Shown piece after piece: positions 1 through 5,965 of a DNA stretch of 22,662 nucleotides. The stretch spans positions 1 through 22,662 of IMG/VR virus record IMGVR_UViG_3300044825_000653. The stretch is one strand, 5' to 3'. Position 1 is the first letter of the stretch. Every line of letters starts with the position of its first letter. Made by a program: the position numbers and the translations under genes. Under the pieces are notes generated by a model. That model made no database searches, was not told the DNA's origin, and was given only the letters and a program-made list of their open reading frames with translations. Source of the stretch: a virus.

Positions 1-2
1 GA

Positions 3-863
3 TTTGGAAAACGCGTTACGGATGTTCTCAAAGGAATGCTCCGGCCCGCACTGATACCCGCACCCGGCAAGCAGTTCGTTGTCGCCGACTGGTCGGCCGT
101 CGAGGCGCGCGTAACAGCCTGGGCATCCAATGATCCACAGGCCGACGATGTGCTGCAAGTCTTCCGTGAAGGTCGCGACATCTACAAACGTGAAGCCGCC
201 GGCATCTACCGCGTGGCCGAGGATAGCGTAGACAAAGACCAGCGCCAGATCGGCAAGGTCGCGATCCTCTCACTTGGCTTCGGTGGGTCGATCGGCGCCT
301 TCTCGGCGATGGGTCGCAATTATGGTGTCTTCATGCCTGAGTCCGATTCGCGCCGCATTGTGGACGCATGGCGGCGCTCAAACGCGTGGGCGGTACGTTA
401 CTGGGGCAAGCTTGAGGACGCCTACACACGGGCGCTACGCAACCCCAATCGGGAGTTTTCCGCTGGGCGCGTCGTGTACCTCTACGACGGTCAACATCTC
501 TGGTACGCGCTGCCGTCGGGTCGCGTGTTGTGCTATCCATTTGCTAAGTTTGAGGGTGACGAGATCACGTACGTCAAGGCGGCATGGAAGCCGGCAGCGG
601 ATGCCAAAGAATGGCCACGGGCACGCTTGTGGCGAGGGCTTGCCTGCGAAAATATAACTCAGGCAATCGCAAACGATCTTTTGCGTAATGCTCTGCGGCA
701 GTTGGATGATGTAGTATTGCATGTCCATGACGAAATTGTCTTAGAGACGTCTGACCCCGATGCACCCAATACCCTAGAGCAAGTGATGTGTACGCCGCCT
801 AAATGGGCGGCTGGACTGCCTTTGTCCGCTGAAGTTGAAGTGATGAATCGTTACGGCAAATAA
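3..863 (+). CDS. Family A DNA polymerase, C-terminal part (5' truncated)
   Basis: This is the palm and fingers region of a Pol I-type replicative DNA polymerase; the reading frame is open to the left edge, so the N-terminal part (including any 3'-5' exonuclease) lies outside. Counting from the Met at 36, motif A is VADWSAVEAR (residues 16-25), the O-helix motif B is RQIGKVAILSLGFGGS (70-85), and motif C is HVHDEIVLE near the C-terminus with the catalytic HDE. Aligning the O-helix lysine with E. coli Lys758 puts Leu at the position of Phe762 and Phe at Tyr766. The 36 ATG is internal, because upstream codons (FGKRVTDVLKG) still match the family. The gene ends at a hairpin 2 nt after the stop, and the primase-helicase follows, so the two form a replication module. 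Confidence 0.95.
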   Translation, partial: FGKRVTDVLKGMLRPALIPAPGKQFVVADWSAVEARVTAWASNDPQADDVLQVFREGRDIYKREAAGIYRVAEDSVDKDQRQIGKVAILSLGFGGSIGAFSAMGRNYGVFMPESDSRRIVDAWRRSNAWAVRYWGKLEDAYTRALRNPNREFSAGRVVYLYDGQHLWYALPSGRVLCYPFAKFEGDEITYVKAAWKPAADAKEWPRARLWRGLACENITQAIANDLLRNALRQLDDVVLHVHDEIVLETSDPDAPNTLEQVMCTPPKWAAGLPLSAEVEVMNRYGK

Positions 864-888
864 AAAAGCCGCCTGGCAGGGCGGCTTT
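862..888 (+). terminator. Intergenic hairpin after polymerase, terminator-like
   Basis: A 9-bp perfect stem AAAGCCGCC/GGCGGCTTT (865-873 with 880-888) closes a 6-nt loop directly after the polymerase stop. The U tail is only the stem's own TTT, so it would be a weak terminator or an attenuating/processing hairpin. The primase-helicase SD (AAGGA, 897-901) lies 9 nt downstream. Confidence 0.6.
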
Positions 889-906
889 CCAACTACAAGG
901 ACTGCA

Positions 907-3219
907 ATGGATTTCCTAGAATTTTATACTAATTTGGCACCACAAGGTGAGACTGCTTTAGTTGTTCGCCAGAAACCTAAACTCAAAAGCGGACAAATTC
1001 AGTTGCACCCCGACGGCGCGGTAATCTGCACATGGCCGGCGTACCTGCCCGACTATCCGACCAAGCCCGATTGGGCAATCTACGGCAACACGGCAAGCTT
1101 TATCGTTGACCGGTTCAAGGACGGCCACGTTTCCGCATCGGCTGCGAATGCCGACTACGTGCTGGTGATGGTGCTGGATGACGTGGGTGACCCTGAGAAG
1201 GCGCCCAACACGCCGCCACTACCACCGACGTGGATCATCGAGACGTCTGCCGGGTCGTTCCAATGGGGTTACGCATTCTCAGAGCAGCCGACCACCGGCG
1301 AGTATGCCGCAGCCATCCGAGCGATTGCGGACGCGGGTTATACCGATCCTGGCGCCTGCAATGCGGTGCGTAACTTCCGTCTGCCGGGGTCAATCAATAT
1401 CAAGCCGGGACGGGATAACTTCGCCGCTCGTTTGGTTGAGTTCCATCCAGAGCGCGAGTACAGCCTGCCCGAAGTGTGCGCAGCCCTAAATGTCACGCCA
1501 GCGCCCGCTGAGTCACTGGGCGTGCGTCCTATCCGTCTGTCCGACGATGGCGCGGACGACGTGATGGCGTGGCTCTCGCATCAGGGCGTGCTGTTGTCGA
1601 CCCCAAACCCTGCCGGGTGGGCTGGCGTCATCTGCCCCAATAAAGACGAGCATACCGACGGCAACCCAGAGGGGCGCTACAGCCCGTCAACGCGCTCATA
1701 TCGCTGCCTGCACAGCCATTGCGTGGACTTCGACTCGCATGCGTTCTTAGATTGGGTCGCTGAGAACGGCGGCCCCAAACACGCGCCTGGCTTGCGTGAG
1801 GAGCTGTTGGCTCACGCGATGGACGCGGCGCTATCCAAACTGACGCCGACTGAGGCGTTTCCTGACAAGGGCGCAGAAGTCATTGCAGAGGTCGAGAAAA
1901 AACAACTGGATAGGGTCGAGAAGGAGAGCTGGTATGAGCGCTTTGCATACATTCAGAACGAAGATGCGTACTTTGACATGCTGGATCGACGCGAAATTAG
2001 TCGCGGCACTTTTAATGCACTCTTTCGACACATTTCCTGCTATTCAATCCACAAGAGCAAAACGCCGCGCCGAGTTGAGGCGTCTATATGCTATGACGAG
2101 AACCGACAGGCCAAAGGCGCATTGACGATTGCAGGCATCACGTACGCCGCTGGCGAGACGGTGCTTGTGTCGCGTGAGGGGCAAGTGTACGGCAATCGAT
2201 GGGTCGATCACCGTCCGCCGGTCAAGTCAGGCGACGCGCAGGTATGGCTCGATCATGTCGAGCGCATGTTGCCCGACCCGGTCGAGCGCAATCACGTTCT
2301 GGACGTCATGGCCTACAAGCTTCAAAACCCGAACCGCAAGATCAATCACGCGGTGCTGCATATCGGTCACCCAGGCTCTGGCAAGGACACCATGTGGCAG
2401 CCGTTCTTATGGGGCATTGGTGGTGAAGCGCTCTCAAACGTGTCAATCGTGCGGAACGAAGAGATTCAGTCGCAATGGGGTTATGCGTATGAATCCGAGG
2501 TCATGGTGTTTGAAGAGTTGCGCCAGAGCGAGGCGAAAGACCGCCGGGCGCTTGAGAACCATCTAAAGCCCATCATCGCCGCGCCGCCGGACTTTTTGCA
2601 GGTGAACCGCAAGGGCATGCACCCGTACCAGGCACTCAATAGAATCTTCGTTCTTGCGTTTTCCAATGAGCGTGTGCCGATCTCGCTGGCCGGGGACGAC
2701 CGCCGCTGGTTTGTGACGTACTCCGAGGCGCCGCGCATGACCGAGGCAGAAGCTTGCGCGATCTGGGACTGGTATAAGGCCGGCGGCCTAGCTGTTGCTG
2801 CCGGCTGGCTATATGCGCGTGACGTGTCGCGGTTCAACCCTGGCGCCACGCCACCATTGACCGAGGCAAAGATCATCATGATTGAGCAGGGCAGATCGAC
2901 TGCTGAGTCGTATCTGGTCGAGATGATTGAGCGCCGTTTGGGCGAGTTCTCAGGCGGTGTCGTGGCCGCACCGTTCTACAGCCTGTGCGACCGGCTGCAA
3001 GGTGGTGCGCCGATGAATACCCGCGTGGTACAGCAGGCGCTCTTACACGCGCTCAAAGAAGCCGGCTGGATCGATATGGGACGGCTAGCGTCACGCGAAC
3101 ACAGCACTAAGAAACATATATTCTGTGCGCCAGAGCTAGCCGACACGGCGAGCAAGTCAGAACTGCGCCGCATGGTGGAGGAAACACCGCCGCCGTCAGC
3201 GGTGCGACTGGTGAAATAG
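907..3219 (+). CDS. Primase-helicase fusion (RepB/AEP-like primase plus SF3/DUF5906-type ATPase)
   Basis: A 770-residue replication protein that should both prime and unwind phage DNA. The N-terminal region has an acidic pair in a beta-strand context (VLVMVLDD, residues 86-92) and the RLPGSINIK signature (158-166) seen in archaeo-eukaryotic-type RepB primases. A Cys/His cluster follows (C243, H249, C267, H269, C272) that could bind zinc. The ATPase part has Walker A GHPGSGKDT (487-495), a Walker B-like VMVFEE (532-537) and the SNE...DDRRWF sensor region typical of DUF5906/D5-like phage and plasmid helicases. SD AAGGA sits 5 nt before the ATG. With the upstream polymerase it makes a self-contained replication module. 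The family assignment is from motifs; the exact primase subclass is uncertain. Confidence 0.88.
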   Translation: MDFLEFYTNLAPQGETALVVRQKPKLKSGQIQLHPDGAVICTWPAYLPDYPTKPDWAIYGNTASFIVDRFKDGHVSASAANADYVLVMVLDDVGDPEKAPNTPPLPPTWIIETSAGSFQWGYAFSEQPTTGEYAAAIRAIADAGYTDPGACNAVRNFRLPGSINIKPGRDNFAARLVEFHPEREYSLPEVCAALNVTPAPAESLGVRPIRLSDDGADDVMAWLSHQGVLLSTPNPAGWAGVICPNKDEHTDGNPEGRYSPSTRSYRCLHSHCVDFDSHAFLDWVAENGGPKHAPGLREELLAHAMDAALSKLTPTEAFPDKGAEVIAEVEKKQLDRVEKESWYERFAYIQNEDAYFDMLDRREISRGTFNALFRHISCYSIHKSKTPRRVEASICYDENRQAKGALTIAGITYAAGETVLVSREGQVYGNRWVDHRPPVKSGDAQVWLDHVERMLPDPVERNHVLDVMAYKLQNPNRKINHAVLHIGHPGSGKDTMWQPFLWGIGGEALSNVSIVRNEEIQSQWGYAYESEVMVFEELRQSEAKDRRALENHLKPIIAAPPDFLQVNRKGMHPYQALNRIFVLAFSNERVPISLAGDDRRWFVTYSEAPRMTEAEACAIWDWYKAGGLAVAAGWLYARDVSRFNPGATPPLTEAKIIMIEQGRSTAESYLVEMIERRLGEFSGGVVAAPFYSLCDRLQGGAPMNTRVVQQALLHALKEAGWIDMGRLASREHSTKKHIFCAPELADTASKSELRRMVEETPPPSAVRLVK

Positions 3220-3223
3220 GCGT

Positions 3224-3250
3224 AAAAAAAGCCCGGCACAAAGGCCGGGC
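3224..3250 (-). terminator. Rho-independent terminator of the leftward operon
   Basis: A perfect 7-bp stem GCCCGGC/GCCGGGC (3231-3237 with 3244-3250) with a 6-nt loop. Read leftward it is followed by seven U residues (A7 at 3224-3230 on the + strand), the form of an intrinsic terminator. Read rightward there is no U tract (GAACC follows). It therefore ends the leftward operon, a few bases from the convergent primase-helicase stop at 3219. Confidence 0.85.
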
Positions 3251-3280
3251 GAACCGAAGGACGGCTGGAGAGAAGCCGCG

Positions 3281-3340
3281 TCACAACCCTAGCACGATCG
3301 CGAGCATGGCTGCAAGTATCAATCCGATGAGAGCGAACAT
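3281..3340 (-). CDS. Tiny 19-residue hydrophobic membrane peptide
   Basis: A 20-codon reading frame encoding MFALIGLILAAMLAIVLGL, almost entirely hydrophobic and long enough for one transmembrane helix. Although short, it has a consensus SD (GGAGG) 4 nt before the ATG, overlaps the 3' end of the preceding gene by 22 nt in another frame, and is the last gene before the leftward terminator. These are hallmarks of a translated cistron. Function unknown; small single-pass peptides of this kind in phages include membrane-active or lysis-accessory peptides, but nothing here specifies one. Confidence 0.6.
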   Translation of the reverse strand: MFALIGLILAAMLAIVLGL

Positions 3341-3567
3341 GCGGCCTCCGCTTCAATGTCTTTGACAATATGGTCCTTCAGCAGGTCTATCACGTCGACA
3401 CCGCCGGCGTAAGCGTGGATCAACCAGGCGCCGCCATACCAGCCGACCGACCGGTCGCCGGGCTCCCAATCGACAAAGCAGAGCAGCTCGGTATCGCCGT
3501 GCGTGTACGTGTACGGCCACAGATGCTGCGGCCATTGCAGGCCGCTGGTATCAGTTTGCGTTTTCAT
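3319..3567 (-). CDS. Hypothetical protein, 82 aa
   Basis: An unrecognised small acidic, aromatic-rich protein (repeated Trp, Tyr and Gly in the first 55 residues, e.g. WPYTYTHGD and VGWYGGAWLIHAYAGG) ending in a helical segment with Asp/Glu. A TTG one codon upstream could be read as the start, but the ATG at 3567 is better placed after the SD core AGGTGAT. It overlaps the upstream 94-aa gene by 17 nt, so the two are probably translationally coupled. No membrane segment or known motif seen. Confidence 0.75.
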   Translation of the reverse strand: MKTQTDTSGLQWPQHLWPYTYTHGDTELLCFVDWEPGDRSVGWYGGAWLIHAYAGGVDVIDLLKDHIVKDIEAEAACSLSSD

Positions 3568-3835
3568 CAATCACCTCGAATAGTGGCATTGTCGGGTCAT
3601 ACTGTGCGGCGCTTTCGGTACTGGCGCCGGTATAGTTCACCGATTGCAGAAAATTAAGCGCATCAAACCGGCGAATGTAATCGGCCGTCGATACTGTCGG
3701 AGTCCATGTCGGAAACTTGCGGATATCTTTTGGCTTTTTCGGTTTCCAGGCTTTGCGCGCCGCTTTGGCTAGTTCGACCGGATCACGGTCAAATTTCACT
3801 TTGTACGTAGTGCCGTCAATATCTATCGTTTGCAT
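3551..3835 (-). CDS. Hypothetical protein, 94 aa
   Basis: An unrecognised protein opening with MQTIDIDGTTYKVKFDRDP, a likely beta-hairpin, followed by a very basic stretch (KAARKAWKPKKPKDIRKF, residues about 25-42) that could bind nucleic acid. The C-terminal half is neutral to acidic. It has one of the best SDs in the operon (GGAGG, 7 nt before the ATG). It overlaps both neighbours (13 nt with the 67-aa gene, 17 nt with the 82-aa gene). The nucleic-acid binding idea rests only on charge distribution. Confidence 0.78.
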   Translation of the reverse strand: MQTIDIDGTTYKVKFDRDPVELAKAARKAWKPKKPKDIRKFPTWTPTVSTADYIRRFDALNFLQSVNYTGASTESAAQYDPTMPLFEVIDENAN

Positions 3836-4026
3836 AGTTCAACCTCCATAAGATAGGTGTTAATCAAGTGTAGTGCCCGTTCGGCGCTTGTCAGGCCCTC
3901 ATCCGGTTCAGGATTATTAATTGCATCCGATAGCGCGTCTCTCGCTTGCCAAAGCAAGTTTTCATTGGCGCCGGTAATTTCGGCGGTTTCCTGCGCGCGC
4001 AGGATCGCGGTTTTGAGTTTTGCCAT
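3823..4026 (-). CDS. Hypothetical helical protein, 67 aa
   Basis: Start chosen at MAKLKTAIL (ATG at 4026), because it has an SD-like AGAGG 8 nt upstream and follows the previous stop by 2 nt. An earlier in-frame start at 4110 would lie inside the preceding gene and lacks an SD. The protein is predicted all-helical (AQETAEITGANENLLWQARDA, then SAERALHLINTYLMEVE). It has no recognisable motif. Its end overlaps the next gene's start, so it is part of the coupled operon. Confidence 0.75.
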   Translation of the reverse strand: MAKLKTAILRAQETAEITGANENLLWQARDALSDAINNPEPDEGLTSAERALHLINTYLMEVELCKR

Positions 4027-4028
4027 AA

Positions 4029-4262
4029 TTAGACCCTCTCGAATTGTTTGCGATCCTCGCGGATCAAGTTTGACGTCAATACCTTGGCCGATAAGCCCGG
4101 CCGGTCCCATTCAATGGTCGCAATGTCCAGGCCATTGGATACCGGCGAGAGACTGATAATCCGGCCTTTTGCGTGCGGTATATCGCCGGTCAATTGACCG
4201 GTTGATCTAAGCCAGGCGCGCGCGTATTGCACGCGATCGCCGGTTTTAAATAGTGTCACCAT
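4029..4262 (-). CDS. Hypothetical small beta-rich protein, 77 aa
   Basis: Start assigned at the ATG at 4262 (MVTLFKTGDRVQYARAWL). It overlaps the stop of the 52-aa gene in ATGGTGA and follows a G-rich SD-like stretch. A longer frame starting at 4361 would merely be a shadow of that gene. The pattern GDRVQY...KGRIISL...IATIEWD...VLTSNLI looks like a small beta-barrel (SH3/KOW-type) as found in many phage accessory proteins. This is a fold guess from hydrophobic periodicity, not a family match. Confidence 0.75.
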   Translation of the reverse strand: MVTLFKTGDRVQYARAWLRSTGQLTGDIPHAKGRIISLSPVSNGLDIATIEWDRPGLSAKVLTSNLIREDRKQFERV

Positions 4263-4414
4263 AAAGCCACCCCATGAGTGTCGATTGTAGGAACTAGGCG
4301 CGCCGGTACGGGCACGCGCCGCGTGATATACCGGCCATTGGCCGGCGGGTAATCTAGCCACTGTATAACCGCATCAAAACAGTCTAAGCGGCCGTATTGC
4401 AGGCGATAGCGCAT
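4256..4414 (-). CDS. Overlapping 52-aa hypothetical protein
   Basis: A 53-codon frame (MRYRLQYGRLDCFDAVIQWL at the N-terminus, VPTIDTHGVALW at the C-terminus) that fills exactly the space between the Gp88-like gene and the 77-aa gene. Its ATG shares bases with the upstream stop (TGATG at 4416-4412) and its TGA overlaps the downstream ATG (4262). This is the geometry of translational coupling on both sides, and an AAGGGG SD-like run lies upstream. Function unknown; basic, Tyr/Arg-rich, no membrane segment. Confidence 0.72.
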   Translation of the reverse strand: MRYRLQYGRLDCFDAVIQWLDYPPANGRYITRRVPVPARLVPTIDTHGVALW

Positions 4415-5166
4415 CAATAATCCCGCCCCTTAATTTGAACGAAACCGCCGGTATCGCGTTTTGCTTTGCCTTTGGCATACAAGGCAACGACCACGCCGGC
4501 CGGCTCAATATGGCGAACATCGGTGTCGTCGCCGTCAACGACCGGCCACCCGCGAAATTCGGCTGGTATATCGCTCTGCTTTTGGAATACCACGGCCGCG
4601 CGTTTATTGGCCGGATTGATCAGGCCTTTAATTGATATCGGTTTCGGCGTGATAGCGGAAAATGAATACGTCAGATCATAGTTGCCGGCCGTTTTGCCCG
4701 TCAGGTTTCGGCTAGGGTGTTTCGTGTAATCGTAAAATTGAACGTCAGCGAACAGCTGGAATATCGTTTTGCCGTCAATCAAGATATTTTCAAACGGGAT
4801 ATCTGACGTGCCATTTGGCCGCACAAGCGGGATTAATCCTAATTTTTCAGCGCGCCGTGCGTGCGACCATACATCAGCGGCCATTGATAGCATAAACGCG
4901 CGCTGATTCTCACGGAAAAACGCGGTTTTGGCCGCTCTGGCCGCTTGCACGGCATTAAACGCGCCGCGGCCGGCCGATTTTAAACAGCCGTCAAAACAGC
5001 CGGCCATAATCGCAAACGGACAAAGCTTTTCATCCGGTACCAGATAGCAGATAGCTGTCAGATATCCGATTTTCTCGCCCTTAATTGTTTTGGCGCTGGA
5101 TTCACCCAAAACGCGGCGATAGGGTAAACCTTCACGTTTTAATTGTGCTTTGAACGGGTTTTGCAT
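4414..5166 (-). CDS. Gp88-like phage protein, 250 aa
   Basis: This resembles the phage 'gene product 88' family (named from a mycobacteriophage gene; biochemical role unknown to me). The recognisable core is at residues about 39-85: four cysteines in C-x8-C-x7-C-x3-C spacing (AIC, LCPF, GC, GCL), then SAGRGAF, then a helix VQAARAAKTAFFRENQRAF. The cysteines could coordinate a metal or Fe-S cluster. A likely nucleotide- or substrate-binding beta-region follows (SFSAITPKP, VVDGDDTDVRHIEP). SD AGGAG lies 8 nt before the ATG. It is the largest gene of the leftward operon, and its stop is coupled to the 52-aa gene. The family call is from memory of the motif; the metal proposal is inference. Confidence 0.8.
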   Translation of the reverse strand: MQNPFKAQLKREGLPYRRVLGESSAKTIKGEKIGYLTAICYLVPDEKLCPFAIMAGCFDGCLKSAGRGAFNAVQAARAAKTAFFRENQRAFMLSMAADVWSHARRAEKLGLIPLVRPNGTSDIPFENILIDGKTIFQLFADVQFYDYTKHPSRNLTGKTAGNYDLTYSFSAITPKPISIKGLINPANKRAAVVFQKQSDIPAEFRGWPVVDGDDTDVRHIEPAGVVVALYAKGKAKRDTGGFVQIKGRDY

Positions 5167-5185
5167 GGTCGGTTCTCCTAGTTAA

Positions 5186-5305
5186 TTAATAAGCAAGGCA
5201 AAGAAAAACAAATACAGCAAGGCCGGCGAATCCAATGACAGCGCCGATTAAGTCGAGTAGTGAAGGCTTCATTCTGTTAGTTCCTTTGTATACGTGAACA
5301 GGCAT
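5186..5305 (-). CDS. Small membrane protein, 39 or 28 aa (two in-frame starts)
   Basis: A short frame whose C-terminal part, LIGAVIGFAGLAVFVFLCLAY, is a single hydrophobic transmembrane segment. Two in-frame ATGs, at 5305 and 5272, each have their own SD: GGAG 8 nt before the first and AAGGA 9 nt before the second. The longer form adds 11 residues with basic character (MPVHVYKGTNR) before the membrane helix. A dual start of this sort recalls holin/antiholin genes, but one helix and the presumably early leftward location make that only one possibility. It precedes the Gp88-like gene by 19 nt. Confidence 0.65.
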   Translation of the reverse strand: MPVHVYKGTNRMKPSLLDLIGAVIGFAGLAVFVFLCLAY

Positions 5306-5323
5306 TTTCTTTTCTCCGATAGT

Positions 5324-5341
5324 GGCCGGCTTGCGCCGGCC
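5324..5341 (-). other. Intercistronic hairpin with GNRA loop
   Basis: A 7-bp perfect stem GGCCGGC/GCCGGCC closes a 4-nt loop that reads GCAA in the leftward transcript, a GNRA tetraloop. It lies between the 61-aa gene and the small membrane gene. No U tract follows in the leftward direction, so it is more likely an mRNA-stabilising or processing hairpin than a terminator. Read rightward the loop is UUGC, followed by GTTTAATTT. Confidence 0.55.
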
Positions 5342-5348
5342 GTTTAAT

Positions 5349-5534
5349 TTAGATTCTGAATTCTGGATGACCGGCTAACCGAAGGCCTTCGGCCAAAGCG
5401 ATCAGATCGCGCCGGCTTTTGTCTGTACGTGATACGCGAATCAATGATGACAAGATACGCGCCGCTGATACGTCATTGCCAGCGAAAACGTGTGATTCGA
5501 CAATCGCCGCTTGTTTAGTTTCGAATTTAGTCAT
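5349..5534 (-). CDS. Hypothetical protein, 61 aa, first gene of leftward operon
   Basis: Unrecognised. It is predicted mostly helical: MTKFETKQAAIVESHVFAGN, then VSAARILSSLIRVSRTD, then RRDLIALAEGLRLAGHPEF, resembling a small three-helix bundle that could hold a helix-turn-helix, though no clear HTH signature is present. SD GGAGA lies 8 nt before the ATG. It is promoter-proximal: the consensus sigma70 promoter at 5602-5629 would start transcription about 60 nt upstream of this ATG. First-gene position and small size fit an early phage regulator or host-takeover protein; that is inference. Confidence 0.75.
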   Translation of the reverse strand: MTKFETKQAAIVESHVFAGNDVSAARILSSLIRVSRTDKSRRDLIALAEGLRLAGHPEFRI

Positions 5535-5580
5535 GGTCTTTTCTCCGTTTGCCTAAAATTTAATCAGTGATTTGCACTAC

Positions 5581-5641
5581 ATTGTTTTGCTGCTGAAAAC
5601 CATTATAGCGACAACAAAATAAATGTCAAGGATTGTTTTGC
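5581..5641. repeat. 10-bp direct repeats flanking the leftward promoter
   Basis: ATTGTTTTGC occurs at 5581-5590 and 5632-5641, 51 bp apart (about five helical turns). One copy lies just beyond the -35 hexamer and the other in the start-site/leader region. The placement suits a repressor or looping site, but no regulator gene is evident. Confidence 0.5.
5602..5629 (-). promoter_or_regulatory. Consensus sigma70 promoter for leftward operon
   Basis: On the minus strand the -35 is TTGACA (5629-5624), the spacer is 16 bp and the -10 is TATAAT (5607-5602): both hexamers match the consensus perfectly. Transcription would begin near 5595, leaving a leader of about 60 nt before the 61-aa gene. A perfect host-type promoter suggests strong early expression without phage factors. 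Identical 10-bp repeats flank it, and the GTGGGTCAT elements begin about 30 bp upstream. Confidence 0.9.
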
Positions 5642-5796
5642 ATTTATTTTCGGGTTTTTTTGTGGGTCATTTGGGCGGTTTGTGGGTCATGAAAATGGCG
5701 CGGATGACCCACGCGATAACCTAGTCTGCTACTAGCTTTTAGCTATTTGTGGGTCATGTGGGTCATTAAATCTGTAAAGCTAGAATTTGTGTATTT

Positions 5797-5818
5797 ATAC
5801 AGTAGTGCATACAGTAGT
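5797..5818. repeat. Short tandem repeat ATACAGTAGT
   Basis: ATACAGTAGT occurs at 5797-5806 and 5809-5818 with 12-bp periodicity, inside the non-coding control region. It may be a binding site; nothing more can be said. Confidence 0.4.
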
Positions 5819-5894
5819 TTGCTGCTAAGCCCGCCGTGCCCCACGTTGTACGCAGCCGGCGACTTGAAAAAAAGCCCCAAAATAGCCAACATTT

Positions 5895-5965
5895 TAAGCC
5901 CTTGATTTTAAAGGGCTTTTTCTGTTACTTTTAGGAAACAAAAGTTGTAAGCCCTTGATTTTAAA
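5895..5965. repeat. 18-bp direct repeat pair
   Basis: TAAGCCCTTGATTTTAAA occurs exactly at 5895-5912 and 5948-5965. The first copy forms the left arm and loop of a terminator hairpin; the second has no matching right arm and runs into CAGAAAAA, the complement of the TTTTTCTG after the first. Flanking CAACATTTT and AAAATGTTG add an outer inverted repeat. Confidence 0.75.
5896..5921 (+). terminator. Rightward intrinsic terminator in the control region
   Basis: Stem AAGCCCTT (5896-5903) pairs with AAGGGCTT (5911-5918) around a 7-nt loop, followed by T to 5921. No coding gene lies upstream on this strand within the region, so it would end either an unannotated small RNA started at about 5650-5880 or stray transcription. 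The segment AAAAAGCCC at 5869-5877 can pair with the same GGGCTTTTT, giving a competing structure. Confidence 0.6.

Noticed and set aside
3370-3657. Rightward 95-codon frame in the leftward operon
   Set aside because: Antisense to two well-supported leftward genes, with no SD.
3823-4110. 95-codon version of the 67-aa leftward gene
   Set aside because: The extension lies inside the upstream gene and lacks an SD, whereas 4026 has one.
4029-4361. 110-codon version of the 77-aa leftward gene
   Set aside because: The extra N-terminus is the out-of-frame shadow of the coupled 52-aa gene; the ATG at 4262 has the better context.
5741-5800. Rightward sigma70 promoter (TAGAAT or TTATAC as -10)
   Set aside because: No acceptable -35 at 16-18 bp upstream of either hexamer.
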